NCBI GenBank assembly: GCA_016190985.1
Contig: JACPPI010000029.1
Location: 18,269-82,268, forward strand
Direction of reading: 5' to 3'
DNA length: 64,000 bases
Source of the DNA: Opitutia bacterium
GTDB taxonomy: Bacteria > Verrucomicrobiota > Verrucomicrobiia > Opitutales > Opitutaceae
The translations under genes and the position numbers were made by a program. The notes under the pieces were generated by a model. The model was not told the origin of the DNA and ran no database searches. It was given only the letters and a program-made list of their open reading frames with translations. Shown one piece after another: positions 44,747 through 53,191 of this stretch (positions are counted from its first letter, which is position 1; every line of letters begins with the position of its first letter).

Positions 44747-45719
44747 ACTCGCCATCACCTGCGGCGATCCCGCCGGCGTCGGTCCCGAGATCATCGCCGC
44801 GTGGTTCGCCGCCCATCCCGGCGAGGCGGCGGAGGTCGCCGTCATCGGCCCGGCCCGGTGGCTGGAGACACTGCCGGCGGCCGCCACGAAAATTCCGGTC
44901 GGGCTGGCGGAATTCGCAGCGACGCCCGGCCGGTCCGACGGTGAAGGCGCGTTGGTCGCCTGGGCGGCGATGGAGCGCGCCGCCGCCGGCTGCAAGTCCG
45001 GCGAATTTTCCGGAGTCGTCACCGGGCCGGTCAGCAAGACCGCGCTGGCCAAGATCGGCTACGAATTTCCCGGGCAGACGGAATTTTTCGCCGCGCGCTG
45101 GGGTGGCGAGCCGGTCATGGCCTTTTGCGGCGGCCGGTTGCGCGTGGTGCTGGCGACCTGGCATGTGCCGCTCGTCGAGGTGCCGCAGTTGCTCGGGCCG
45201 CAGCTCTTGCGCCGCACGGTCGCGGCGGCCGACACGCTGGCCCGGGCTTTTCCCCCTGTGGGAGCGAGCTTGCTCGCGACCGGGCTGGAGTCGCGAGCAA
45301 GCTCGCTCCCCCAAAATTTTATTCCCCGCATCGGCGTCTGCGGGCTCAACCCGCACGCGGGGGAGGGCGGCCTGCTCGGCGAGGAGGAGAAGGATTTCCT
45401 CAATCCGGCGCTGGAGCACCTGCGCGCGGAATTTCCCGGGCTCTCACGGTGCGAGCCGGGCGACACATTGTTCGCGCGCGCGCTGCGCGGCGAGTTCGAC
45501 GTCGTCGTGGCGCTGTATCACGATCAGGGCCTCGCGCCGCTGAAGGCCGTCGATTTCGACGAGGCCGTGAACGTCACCCTCGGCCTGCGGTTCGTGCGCA
45601 CCAGCCCGGACCACGGCACGGCCTTTGGGATCGCGGGGCAGGGAAAGGCCAGCGGGCGCAGTTTCGCCAACGCCGTGGCCGTGGCGCGGCGCTTGATAAA
45701 ATTCCGTTCCCGGGCATGA
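44736..45719 (+). CDS. pdxA: 4-hydroxythreonine-4-phosphate dehydrogenase, with in-frame palindromic insert
   Basis: ITCGDPAGVGPEI; GVVTGPVSKTAL; VCGLNPHAGEGGLLGEEE; ALYHDQGLAPLK; TSPDHGTAF. Confidence 0.95.
   Translation: MATRLAITCGDPAGVGPEIIAAWFAAHPGEAAEVAVIGPARWLETLPAAATKIPVGLAEFAATPGRSDGEGALVAWAAMERAAAGCKSGEFSGVVTGPVSKTALAKIGYEFPGQTEFFAARWGGEPVMAFCGGRLRVVLATWHVPLVEVPQLLGPQLLRRTVAAADTLARAFPPVGASLLATGLESRASSLPQNFIPRIGVCGLNPHAGEGGLLGEEEKDFLNPALEHLRAEFPGLSRCEPGDTLFARALRGEFDVVVALYHDQGLAPLKAVDFDEAVNVTLGLRFVRTSPDHGTAFGIAGQGKASGRSFANAVAVARRLIKFRSRA
45257..45313. repeat. GTGGGAGCG-family palindrome inside pdxA
   Basis: TGTGGGAGCGAGCTTGCTCGCGAC-cgggctgga-GTCGCGAGCAAGCTCGCTCCCCCA, 23/24 pairing. 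Confidence 0.95.
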
Positions 45720-46108
45720 GTGTCGGCGTGTCCACCACCGCCATCCTGCCGCCGCTGCCCGAGGGGGTGCGCGAGGGCAACGAGAACCTCGTGCGCCTGA
45801 CCCCCGCCGCGGGCGGCAAGGTCGCGGCGCTGGTCGCCCGCGAGCAGACCGGCGACTACCTGCGCATCGCGATCACCGGCGGCGGCTGCAACGGCCTCAG
45901 CTACAAGCTCAAGTTCGCGCCCGAGCCGCGCCGGGGCGACATCCTGGTGCGCTCGGCCGGCGTGCCCGTGGTCGTGGACCCCAAGACCGCCCTCTATCTC
46001 AAGGGCACCGTGCTCGACTACTCGGACAAGATGGTCGCCGGCGGTTTCAAGTTCTCCAACCCCAACGCCAAGGCCTCCTGCTCCTGCGGCGAGAGCTTCA
46101 GCGTGTGA
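45716..46108 (+). CDS. Iron-sulfur cluster assembly accessory protein (IscA/ErpA type)
   Basis: IAITGGGCNGLSYKLKF...LYLKGTVLDYSDKMVAGGFKFSNPNAKASCSCGESF. Confidence 0.93.
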   Translation: MSVGVSTTAILPPLPEGVREGNENLVRLTPAAGGKVAALVAREQTGDYLRIAITGGGCNGLSYKLKFAPEPRRGDILVRSAGVPVVVDPKTALYLKGTVLDYSDKMVAGGFKFSNPNAKASCSCGESFSV

Positions 46109-46131
46109 AGCGGATCCGACCCAGGCAATGG

Positions 46132-46281
46132 ACCGCGGATGACGCGGATTGCACCGATCAAGGCATTCGCGGAAGCCTGCCCCTTCCTTTCCTCTCCTTC
46201 AGGCGGGGTTGTGGGCCGGGCCTTTGGCGCTCCCTTGTTTGGCCGCAGATATATCCGTGTCATCGGTGAAATCCGTGGTTT
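46132..46281. repeat. Inverted repeat, CCACGGAT-type arms (upstream of infC)
   Basis: accgcggatgacgcggattgcaccgat ... atatccgtgtcatcggtgaaatccgtggt. Confidence 0.8.
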
Positions 46282-46399
46282 CAACCGCATCGTTCAGGGT
46301 GAATCCGGCCGGTTTCCCTCGCAATAATAGATGTTGTCATCCCCGGCGTTAGGGGCAAAAACACCCGCGACCAACGTCCTCGCAATCCAACCAACCTGA

Positions 46400-47047
46400 A
46401 TGGCACTTCCTTCCTCTTCGCCCGGCGGCCGCACCCCCTATAACCGCGACAATCGTCGCAACAACGACCCCTTCGCCGCCATCCGCCGCAACATGCGGAT
46501 CAAGTCGCCCCAGGTCCGCGTCATCAGCCCCGAAGGCCGCCAGCTGGGCATCCTCGACACGCAGAAGGCCATCGCCCTCGCGATGCAGTTCAACCTCGAC
46601 CTCGTCGAGGTCGCCGCCACCGCCACGCCGCCGGTGTGCCGCATCATGGATTTCGGCAAATACGTCTACGAGGAGCAGAAGAAGCACGCCCACAGCAAGC
46701 CCGCCGGGGCCAAGCTCAAGGAGATCGAGTTCACCGTCCGCATCGAGCAGCACGACTTCATCACCAAGGTCCGCCACGCCGAGGAATTCCTCGACCACGG
46801 CAACAAGGTGAAGCTCCGCCTCAAGTTCCGCGGCCGCGAGATGGCCCACACCGAGATGGGCTTCGACGTCATGAAGCGCGCCCTCACCGCGCTCGAGACC
46901 ATGGGCACGCCCGATTCCCTGCCCAAGCTGAACGGCAAGCAGATCAACGTCATGCTCTCGCCGCTGCCGGTGAACAAGCGCAAGCCCAAGTTCCACGTCC
47001 GCGAGCCGCACGCCCCGGCCGCGCCGCCGCCCGCCGCGGCGCACTAG
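46400..47047 (+). CDS. infC: Translation initiation factor IF-3
   Basis: IKSPQVRVISPEGRQLGILDTQKAIALA; CRIMDFGKYVYEEQKK; EIEFTVRIEQHDFITKVRHAEEFL; KLRLKFRGREMAH. Confidence 0.96.
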   Translation: MALPSSSPGGRTPYNRDNRRNNDPFAAIRRNMRIKSPQVRVISPEGRQLGILDTQKAIALAMQFNLDLVEVAATATPPVCRIMDFGKYVYEEQKKHAHSKPAGAKLKEIEFTVRIEQHDFITKVRHAEEFLDHGNKVKLRLKFRGREMAHTEMGFDVMKRALTALETMGTPDSLPKLNGKQINVMLSPLPVNKRKPKFHVREPHAPAAPPPAAAH

Positions 47048-47063
47048 ACTCGTGGGTCATGCC

Positions 47064-48329
47064 ATGAGCACGGCGCCTGTAGCGGCGGTCTATAACCGCC
47101 GGCTTCAGTTAACGGCGGTCACAGACCGCCGCTACAGGTCGGGCCCGCTCGTTGTCCGCGCGCTTTTGCCGTTCCTCGCCTTGCTGACCGCCTGCACCGC
47201 CCCGGCGCAGACGCCCCCGACACCCGCCCCGGTCGCGGCTCCCGCCAGGGCCGAGCCCGTCCGCGCCGCACCTTTGCCGGGCGACCGGCCCGGACAAACA
47301 CCGGCCGGCCAGCAGGCCGGAACGGTGCCCCGCCCGGCCCAGCTCTGGCCGGTCACCCGGATTCATGGCCTGGACCGTGTCGGCGCGCGCGACATCGCCA
47401 AGCGTTACGGACTCAAGACGACGTGGACCAAAGCGGGCGCGGTCATGGCGCTCAGCGACGCGCAGGGGGTGCGCTTCACCTTCGAGCGGGACGAACGGGA
47501 CTTCCGCCTGGATGGCGCGCGGGTCTTTCTCGGCGAACCGGCCGTGCTGAACGGCGACGACCTCTGGCTCACCAAGGTCGATGTCATCAAGACCGTCGCG
47601 CCGCTCTTCGCGCCGTCCGACCACGCGGCCTTCCTGCCCGCCGCACCCCGGGTCATCGTCCTCGATCCCGGCCACGGCGGGACCGATCCCGGCAAACAAA
47701 ACCTCCGCCTCAAACTCGACGAGAAGGACATGACGCTCGACGTTTCGCTGCGGCTCAAAAAGCTGCTCGAACTCCGCGGCTACCGGGTGGTCATGACCCG
47801 CACCACCGACACGCGCTTCTCCAACAGCCCGAACGTCGACCTGCCGCTGCGCGCCGACGTGGCCAACAAGGCGGCGGCCGATCTCTTCCTCAGCATCCAC
47901 TTCAACGCCGTGGACCGCGATCCCCAGCGCGTGTCGGGCGTCGAGACCTATGTGCTCGCGCCGCAAGGCCAGGCCTCGACCCAGCCCGAGCAGGACCGCA
48001 GCATGATCGCGACGCACTATCCCGGCAACCGGCAGGACACGGCCAATGCGCTGCTGGGTTACACGCTGCACCGCCAGCTGGTGACCGGCCTCAAGAGTTC
48101 CGACCGCGGCTACAAGCGCTACCGCCTCGCCGTGCTCCGCACCCTCAACTGCCCCGGTGCGCTGGTCGAGTGCGCCTACTTGTCGAACGACGCCGAGGCG
48201 AAACGCGTCGCCACGCCGGAATTCCGCCAGCAGATCGCCGAGGCACTGGCCGAGGGGATTTCCAACTACAGCGCGACCCTCGCGGCCTTGCGGTCAACCC
48301 CATCTCCTGAGCCGACAATGACCCGCTGA
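47064..48329 (+). CDS. N-acetylmuramoyl-L-alanine amidase, lipoprotein-like N-terminus
   Basis: IVLDPGHGGTDPG; RGYRVVMTRTTDTRFS; ADLFLSIHFNAV; LVECAYLSNDAEAKRV; lipobox-like LALLTAC. Confidence 0.93.
   Translation: MSTAPVAAVYNRRLQLTAVTDRRYRSGPLVVRALLPFLALLTACTAPAQTPPTPAPVAAPARAEPVRAAPLPGDRPGQTPAGQQAGTVPRPAQLWPVTRIHGLDRVGARDIAKRYGLKTTWTKAGAVMALSDAQGVRFTFERDERDFRLDGARVFLGEPAVLNGDDLWLTKVDVIKTVAPLFAPSDHAAFLPAAPRVIVLDPGHGGTDPGKQNLRLKLDEKDMTLDVSLRLKKLLELRGYRVVMTRTTDTRFSNSPNVDLPLRADVANKAAADLFLSIHFNAVDRDPQRVSGVETYVLAPQGQASTQPEQDRSMIATHYPGNRQDTANALLGYTLHRQLVTGLKSSDRGYKRYRLAVLRTLNCPGALVECAYLSNDAEAKRVATPEFRQQIAEALAEGISNYSATLAALRSTPSPEPTMTR
47076..47138. repeat. GGCGGTC-family palindrome at the 5' end of the amidase gene
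   Basis: CCTGTAGCGGCGGTCTATAACCGCCG...CGGCGGTCACAGACCGCCGCTACAGG. Confidence 0.92.
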
Positions 48330-48382
48330 CATAGTCACTCTTCGCTTCGCTCGGAATCGCAAAACTGCTAGAGCTTCCACCC

Positions 48383-49414
48383 ATGAAGAAATCATCGTTC
48401 CGTCCGCTGCTGGTGCCCGCCGTCCTCCTCGCCGCCGTGACGGCCTCCGCCTGGGACTACACGGGCCACCGCATGGTCAACCAGCTGGCGCTGGCCGCGC
48501 TGCCGGCGGATTTCCCCGCCTTTGTCCGCGAGCCGGCCAATGCCGAGCGCATCGCCTTCCTCGCCGGCGAGCCCGACCGCTGGCGCAACGTGCCCGACCC
48601 GATGATGAAGCAGTCGGGTGGCAGTTGGACCGACCATTTCTGCGACCTCGAGCAACTGCCCGCCGCCGGCCTCGATCCCGCCAAAGTGCCGTCGTTCCGC
48701 TACGACTTCATCCTCCAGTTCGCCGCCGGCCGCGCGACGCACCTCGACAAGTTCCCGATGATCGACCCGGCCAAGGACACCGACCACACCGCCGAGTGGC
48801 CGGGCTTCGCGCCGTGGGCGATCACGGAGTATTACCTGCGCCTCAAATCGGGCTTCTCCTACCTCAAGGCGCTGGAGGAGCTGGGCACGCCCGAGGAAGT
48901 GGCCAACGCCCGCGCCAACATCGTCTACATCATGGGCGTCATGGGCCACTACGTCGGGGATTGCGCCCAGCCGCTGCACACCACCGTCCACCACAACGGC
49001 TGGGTCGGGGCCAACCCCAACGACTACACCAGGTGGTCCGGCATCCACAGCTGGATCGACGGCGGCTTCGTCGCCAAGGCCGGCCTCAAACTGGAGGACA
49101 TCATGCCGCGCGGCACCCCGGCCGCGCCCCTCGCCCTCACCCCCCGGCCCGACGGCCGCGATCCCTTCTTTGTCGAGGCGATGAACTACCTGCTCGAGCA
49201 GAACAAGCTGGTTGAGCCGCTCTACGTGTTGGAAAAGAAAGGCGTGTTCAAGGCCGAGGTCGCCGCCACCAGCGTCGAGGGCCAGGAATTCATCAAGGCC
49301 CGCCTGCTCACCGGCGGGCAGATGCTCGCGAGCATCTGGGCCACCGCCTGGAAAAACGCCGCGCCCGACACCTATCTTCGGGGCCAGTTGATCAAGCGCT
49401 CGGCTGCAAAATGA
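48383..49414 (+). CDS. S1/P1 nuclease family protein
   Basis: SAWDYTGHRMVNQLAL; WTDHFCDLE; GVMGHYVGDCAQPLHTTVHHNG. Confidence 0.9.
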   Translation: MKKSSFRPLLVPAVLLAAVTASAWDYTGHRMVNQLALAALPADFPAFVREPANAERIAFLAGEPDRWRNVPDPMMKQSGGSWTDHFCDLEQLPAAGLDPAKVPSFRYDFILQFAAGRATHLDKFPMIDPAKDTDHTAEWPGFAPWAITEYYLRLKSGFSYLKALEELGTPEEVANARANIVYIMGVMGHYVGDCAQPLHTTVHHNGWVGANPNDYTRWSGIHSWIDGGFVAKAGLKLEDIMPRGTPAAPLALTPRPDGRDPFFVEAMNYLLEQNKLVEPLYVLEKKGVFKAEVAATSVEGQEFIKARLLTGGQMLASIWATAWKNAAPDTYLRGQLIKRSAAK

Positions 49415-49417
49415 TCC

Positions 49418-49847
49418 TCAAGGGCCGGCCGCCGGCCAGACCAGCGCCACCGCGGCGGCGGCGATGAGGGCGCCGCCGAGCAGCGTCTTCAGGGCGAGGG
49501 ACTCGCCCAGGAACAGGGCGGCGAAGGCCGCACAAACACCACGCTGAGTTTGCCGATGGGCGCGACTTTGGACGCCTCCCCCAGCTGCAGGGCCCGGAAA
49601 TAGCACAACCAAGACAGGCCGGTCGCGAGGCCGGGCAGCACCAGGTAGAGCCACGTGCGCCGGGAGAGGCTGCCCCTGCCGGCGGCCTGGCCGGTGGCAA
49701 TGACGACGCCCCAGGCGAACACCAGCACGGCAGCGGTGCGCACGGCGGTGGCGAGGTTGGAATTCACCCCTGTCACGCCGAGTTTGGCGAGAATCGCGGT
49801 GGCACCGCAAAGAGGGCATAGAGCAGGGACCAGAAGAGCCAGTTCAT
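49418..49847 (-). pseudogene. EamA/DMT-family transporter remnant with two apparent frameshifts
   Basis: Fragments in different frames: MNWLFWSLLYALFA / TGVNSNLATAVRTAAVLVFAWGVVIATGQ...LGEASKVAPIGKLSVVF / AAFAALFLGESLALKTLLGGALIAAAAVALVW. Confidence 0.8.
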
Positions 49848-50185
49848 GGGACGGGGGGTGTGCGATAGTGGATGATCCGCGCCTTCTCGATCGTCACCAG
49901 GCCGCCGCCCATCATGCCGTCGAGCACGGGCAGGAAGGCGTTGATCTTCTCCTCGCGGTCCACAATCTCGATAATGACGGGCAGGTCGGTGGACAGGGCC
50001 AGCACCTTGCTCGTGTGGATGCGGCTCGCCCTGCCGAAGCCCATGGCACCTCGCAGCACGGTGGCGCCGGCCAGGTGCGTTTCGCGCGCCTTGAGCACAA
50101 TGGCCTCGTGGAGGGGCAGGTGGCCATGGCGGTCGGATTCGCCGATGAAGATGCGCAGCAGGACTGATTCGGTGGGTAGTTCCAT
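49844..50185 (-). CDS. DUF190 domain-containing protein
   Basis: LLRIFIGESDRHGHLPLHEAIVLKARETHLAGATVLRGAMGFG; DREEKINAFLPVLDGMMGGGLVTIEKARI; neighbour of crcB. Confidence 0.85.
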   Translation of the reverse strand: MELPTESVLLRIFIGESDRHGHLPLHEAIVLKARETHLAGATVLRGAMGFGRASRIHTSKVLALSTDLPVIIEIVDREEKINAFLPVLDGMMGGGLVTIEKARIIHYRTPPVP

Positions 50186-50186
50186 G

Positions 50187-50585
50187 TCAGGCTCCCTTGA
50201 GTTGGTTGAGATAGGCGGCGGCAAGGTGGCCCAGCCAGACGGCGACGAAGCAGGCGGCCACCGAGCCGAGCGTGTTGGCGCCCGCTTGCAGCCATTCGCC
50301 GTCGCGGGCGAGGTTGAGGGTCTGCAGACTGAAGGAGGAAAAGGTCGTGTAACCGCCCAGCACGCCCGTCATGACGAACTGCCGGGCGTTGTCGCTGGCA
50401 AAGACCCGCCCCCCCGGGCCGGTGAGCGTGAAGAAAAATCCGATGACAAAGGACCCCGTCACGTTAACCAGCAAGGTGCCCCACGGGAAGGTGGCCCCGA
50501 GGTGATCGGCCGTCAGGCCGGAAAGCCAGTAGCGCGCCACACTGCCGAACGCGCCACCTGCGGCGATAAGAAGATAGATGATCAT
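50187..50585 (-). CDS. crcB: Fluoride efflux transporter CrcB
   Basis: AAGGAFGSVARYWLSG; FPWGTLLVNVTGSFVIGFF; TGVLGGYTTFSSFSLQTL. Confidence 0.95.
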   Translation of the reverse strand: MIIYLLIAAGGAFGSVARYWLSGLTADHLGATFPWGTLLVNVTGSFVIGFFFTLTGPGGRVFASDNARQFVMTGVLGGYTTFSSFSLQTLNLARDGEWLQAGANTLGSVAACFVAVWLGHLAAAYLNQLKGA

Positions 50586-50621
50586 GATGGACCTGTTATG
50601 AGCCGGTTGGGAGATGGACTG

Positions 50622-50692
50622 AAACAGGAGTCATCAGCCTGCATCGCGCAGGCGGTTTACCCCAGAGGGGGAAGGCGGAATCCATCGCCGCC
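50622..50692 (-). ncRNA. Fluoride riboswitch (crcB motif)
   Basis: Minus-strand GGCGATGGATTCCGCC...AACCGCC...CAGGCTGATGACTCCTG immediately upstream of crcB, matching the conserved fluoride riboswitch core. Confidence 0.88.
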
Positions 50693-50785
50693 GACAGCAA
50701 ATGACTTTGCCGGTGCTTTGGCAAGCCGCACAAAACGGTTCTCGAAAAGTGTCCGGCCGCTCCCAATGTATCGGGTGTGGTCACG

Positions 50786-52384
50786 ATGCGCGCAATTTTC
50801 ATTCTGCTTGTCCTCGGTGGGTGGGGCCGTTTGCCAGCGGATGACCTCGCGGCGCGCGTCGTCATCCTGGCAAATTCGCGCCAACCCGAGTCGGTGCGAC
50901 TGGCCGGGTTCTACGCCGAAAAGCGCGCGGTGCCGGCGGCCAACATCCTCGCGCTGCCGCTGCCCGAGACCGAGGACATCACGTGGCGGGAATTCATCGA
51001 CCAGGTCTGGCAACCGTTGCAGGACGAGCTGTTCCGGCGCGGCTGGATCGAGGGCACGAGCAGCAGCCTGCTCGACCGGCTGGGGCGGCGGCGCTATGCG
51101 TTTTCGGGCAACCGGATTTCCTATCTCGTCGTGTGCCGGGGCGTGCCGTTGCGCATCCACAACGATCCGACGCTGCTGCCGGACCAGCCGGAGCGGAAAA
51201 TCCCCGGCGAACTCAACAAGAACGAGGCGGCGGTCGACTCCGAACTGAGTCTGCTCGCGCACAACACCTACGAGATCACCGCCATGGTGCCCAATCCGCT
51301 TTTCGCCAACGAGCGCCCACCCACGCTGGAGGCGGAGCTGGTGGTGAAGGTCTCCCGGCTCGACGGACCGACGTGGGAGAGCGCCCGGCGGCTCGTGACC
51401 TCCGCGCTCGAAGCCGAGCGCACCGGCCTGCTCGGCCGCTATTACGCCGATCTCAAGGGCCCGCATCCCGAGGGCGACCAATGGCTGGCGGCGACGGCGA
51501 AGCAGCTGCAGGAACTCGGTTTCGACGGCGACACGGAGTCCACCGGAGCGACCTTCGATGCCGCCGCGCGCTTTGATGCGCCCGTCCTGTATTTCGGCTG
51601 GTATGCGGGGAGCCTCAACGGCCCGTTCGCGCGCGAGGGCTTCGCGTTTCCGCCCGGCGCCGTGGCGCTGCACATCCACAGTTTTTCCGCGCCGACCCTG
51701 CGCTCCGACAGCATCGGCTGGGGCGGGCCGCTGGTGGCGCATGGAGTCGCGGCCACCGTGGGCAACGTCTTCGAGCCCTACTTGGGATATACTCATAGGC
51801 CCAATTTCCTGCTGCGCGCCCTGAGCCAGGGGAAAAACTTCGGCGACGCGGTGTATTACGCGCTGCCGGCGCTGAGCTGGCAGGCCGTGGCCATCGGCGA
51901 CCCGCTCTACCGTCCGTTCAAGGTGCCGCTGGAGGAGCAGGGGGCATCGCCCTACGCCGTCCTGCGCCGCGCGAACCTGCTCCTGGCGAAGGCCGAAAAA
52001 CCGGCGGCGCTGGCGCTGCTGCGGGCCGAGCAACGCGAACGCCCCAGCCTCGCCGTCGGGCTGGCGCTGGCGAAGCATGCGGCCGCCGATGCCGAGGCGG
52101 CGGCCGTGGCCTCGGCCCTCGGGGTTGCCGCGCTGCTCAAGGATATCCGGCCGCAGGACTGGCCGCTGCTGCGCGAGGCTGCCGCTTTGCTCGCGGCCAA
52201 CGGCGCGCGGCCGGCCGCCCTGCAGGTCTACGCCAACCTCGCCCGCGCCCCGGCGCCGACGCCGGAAGCGATGAAGGCGATGTTGACCGAAGCGTGCCGC
52301 ACGGCCGACGCTGCCGGCGACTTGCAGCGCTCGCTCGATTTCGCGCGGCAGCTCAACGAGCTGACGCCGCCCGCGGCGAAATAA
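50786..52384 (+). CDS. TIGR03790-like family protein of unknown function
   Basis: VVILANSRQPESVRLAGFYAEKRAVPAANILALPLPETEDITWREF; NRISYLVVCRGVPLRI; secreted N-terminus. Confidence 0.75.
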   Translation: MRAIFILLVLGGWGRLPADDLAARVVILANSRQPESVRLAGFYAEKRAVPAANILALPLPETEDITWREFIDQVWQPLQDELFRRGWIEGTSSSLLDRLGRRRYAFSGNRISYLVVCRGVPLRIHNDPTLLPDQPERKIPGELNKNEAAVDSELSLLAHNTYEITAMVPNPLFANERPPTLEAELVVKVSRLDGPTWESARRLVTSALEAERTGLLGRYYADLKGPHPEGDQWLAATAKQLQELGFDGDTESTGATFDAAARFDAPVLYFGWYAGSLNGPFAREGFAFPPGAVALHIHSFSAPTLRSDSIGWGGPLVAHGVAATVGNVFEPYLGYTHRPNFLLRALSQGKNFGDAVYYALPALSWQAVAIGDPLYRPFKVPLEEQGASPYAVLRRANLLLAKAEKPAALALLRAEQRERPSLAVGLALAKHAAADAEAAAVASALGVAALLKDIRPQDWPLLREAAALLAANGARPAALQVYANLARAPAPTPEAMKAMLTEACRTADAAGDLQRSLDFARQLNELTPPAAK

Positions 52385-52406
52385 AAAGCCCGCCGGTAGG
52401 CGGGCT
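52381..52406 (-). terminator. Rho-independent terminator for clpP
   Basis: Minus-strand AGCCCGCCTACCGGCGGGCT followed by TTTTTAT. Confidence 0.85.
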
Positions 52407-52408
52407 CA

Positions 52409-52464
52409 GGTGGAGCGCGTTGACCTCAACGCGCTTAAGCGGCCTGAGGTCAGGCCGCTCCACC
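52409..52464. repeat. GGTGGAGCG-family palindrome between clpP and its terminator
   Basis: GGTGGAGCGCGTTGACCTCAACGCGCTTAAGCGGCCTGAGGTCAGGCCGCTCCACC. Confidence 0.92.
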
Positions 52465-52465
52465 C

Positions 52466-53119
52466 TCAGATCTTGTCCACGATCTTGTCGGCGAGGCCGT
52501 AGGCGATGGCTTCCTCGGCGTTCAGGTAGAAGTCGCGGTCGGAATCCTTGGCGACCTTGTCGAACGACTGGCCCGAGGCGGTGGCGAGGATCTGGTTCAG
52601 CTCGGTGCGGAGTTTTTCCATTTCCTTCGCCTGGATGTTGATGTCCGAGGCGGGGCCGACCATCCGGCCGGTGATGAGCGGCTGGTGGATGAGCACGCGG
52701 GCGTGCGGAAAGATGTAGCGGCGGCCCTTCTTCGCGGCACAGAGGAGGATCGAGCCCATGGATGCGGCCATGCCGGTGACGACGATGCTCACGGGGGAGG
52801 AGATGAGCTTGATGGTGTCGTAGACCGCCATGCCGGCCGTGATCGAGCCGCCCGGCGTGTTCATGTAGAAGGTGATCTCCTTGCCCGGGCCGGTGGTCTC
52901 GAGATAAAGCAGCTTCTCGGTCAAGTCCTTCGCGGTCTCGTCGGTCACCGCGCCCCAGAGGAAGATTTTCCGCTGTTCCAGGAACTTCTTCTGGATCAGG
53001 GCGCCGACCGGGGTGACGGTGGGCTTGGGGGTGGCGTCTTCGCGCTCGTCGTCGTCCTCATCGTCGAGGCGGGGCGTGAGGGGATTCTGGTATTCGCGGG
53101 AGAGATTGTGGGCGGACAT
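52466..53119 (-). CDS. clpP: ATP-dependent Clp protease proteolytic subunit
   Basis: ITFYMNTPGGSITAGMAVYDTI; VTGMAASMGSILLCAA; ARVLIHQPL. Confidence 0.95.
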   Translation of the reverse strand: MSAHNLSREYQNPLTPRLDDEDDDEREDATPKPTVTPVGALIQKKFLEQRKIFLWGAVTDETAKDLTEKLLYLETTGPGKEITFYMNTPGGSITAGMAVYDTIKLISSPVSIVVTGMAASMGSILLCAAKKGRRYIFPHARVLIHQPLITGRMVGPASDINIQAKEMEKLRTELNQILATASGQSFDKVAKDSDRDFYLNAEEAIAYGLADKIVDKI

Positions 53120-53191
53120 GGCGTCGAAACGTGCACCGCCCGGGCCGTTTTGCGAGTAGTTTTTGTTCTCCGGTGCGAAGCGGGGCCGCGC

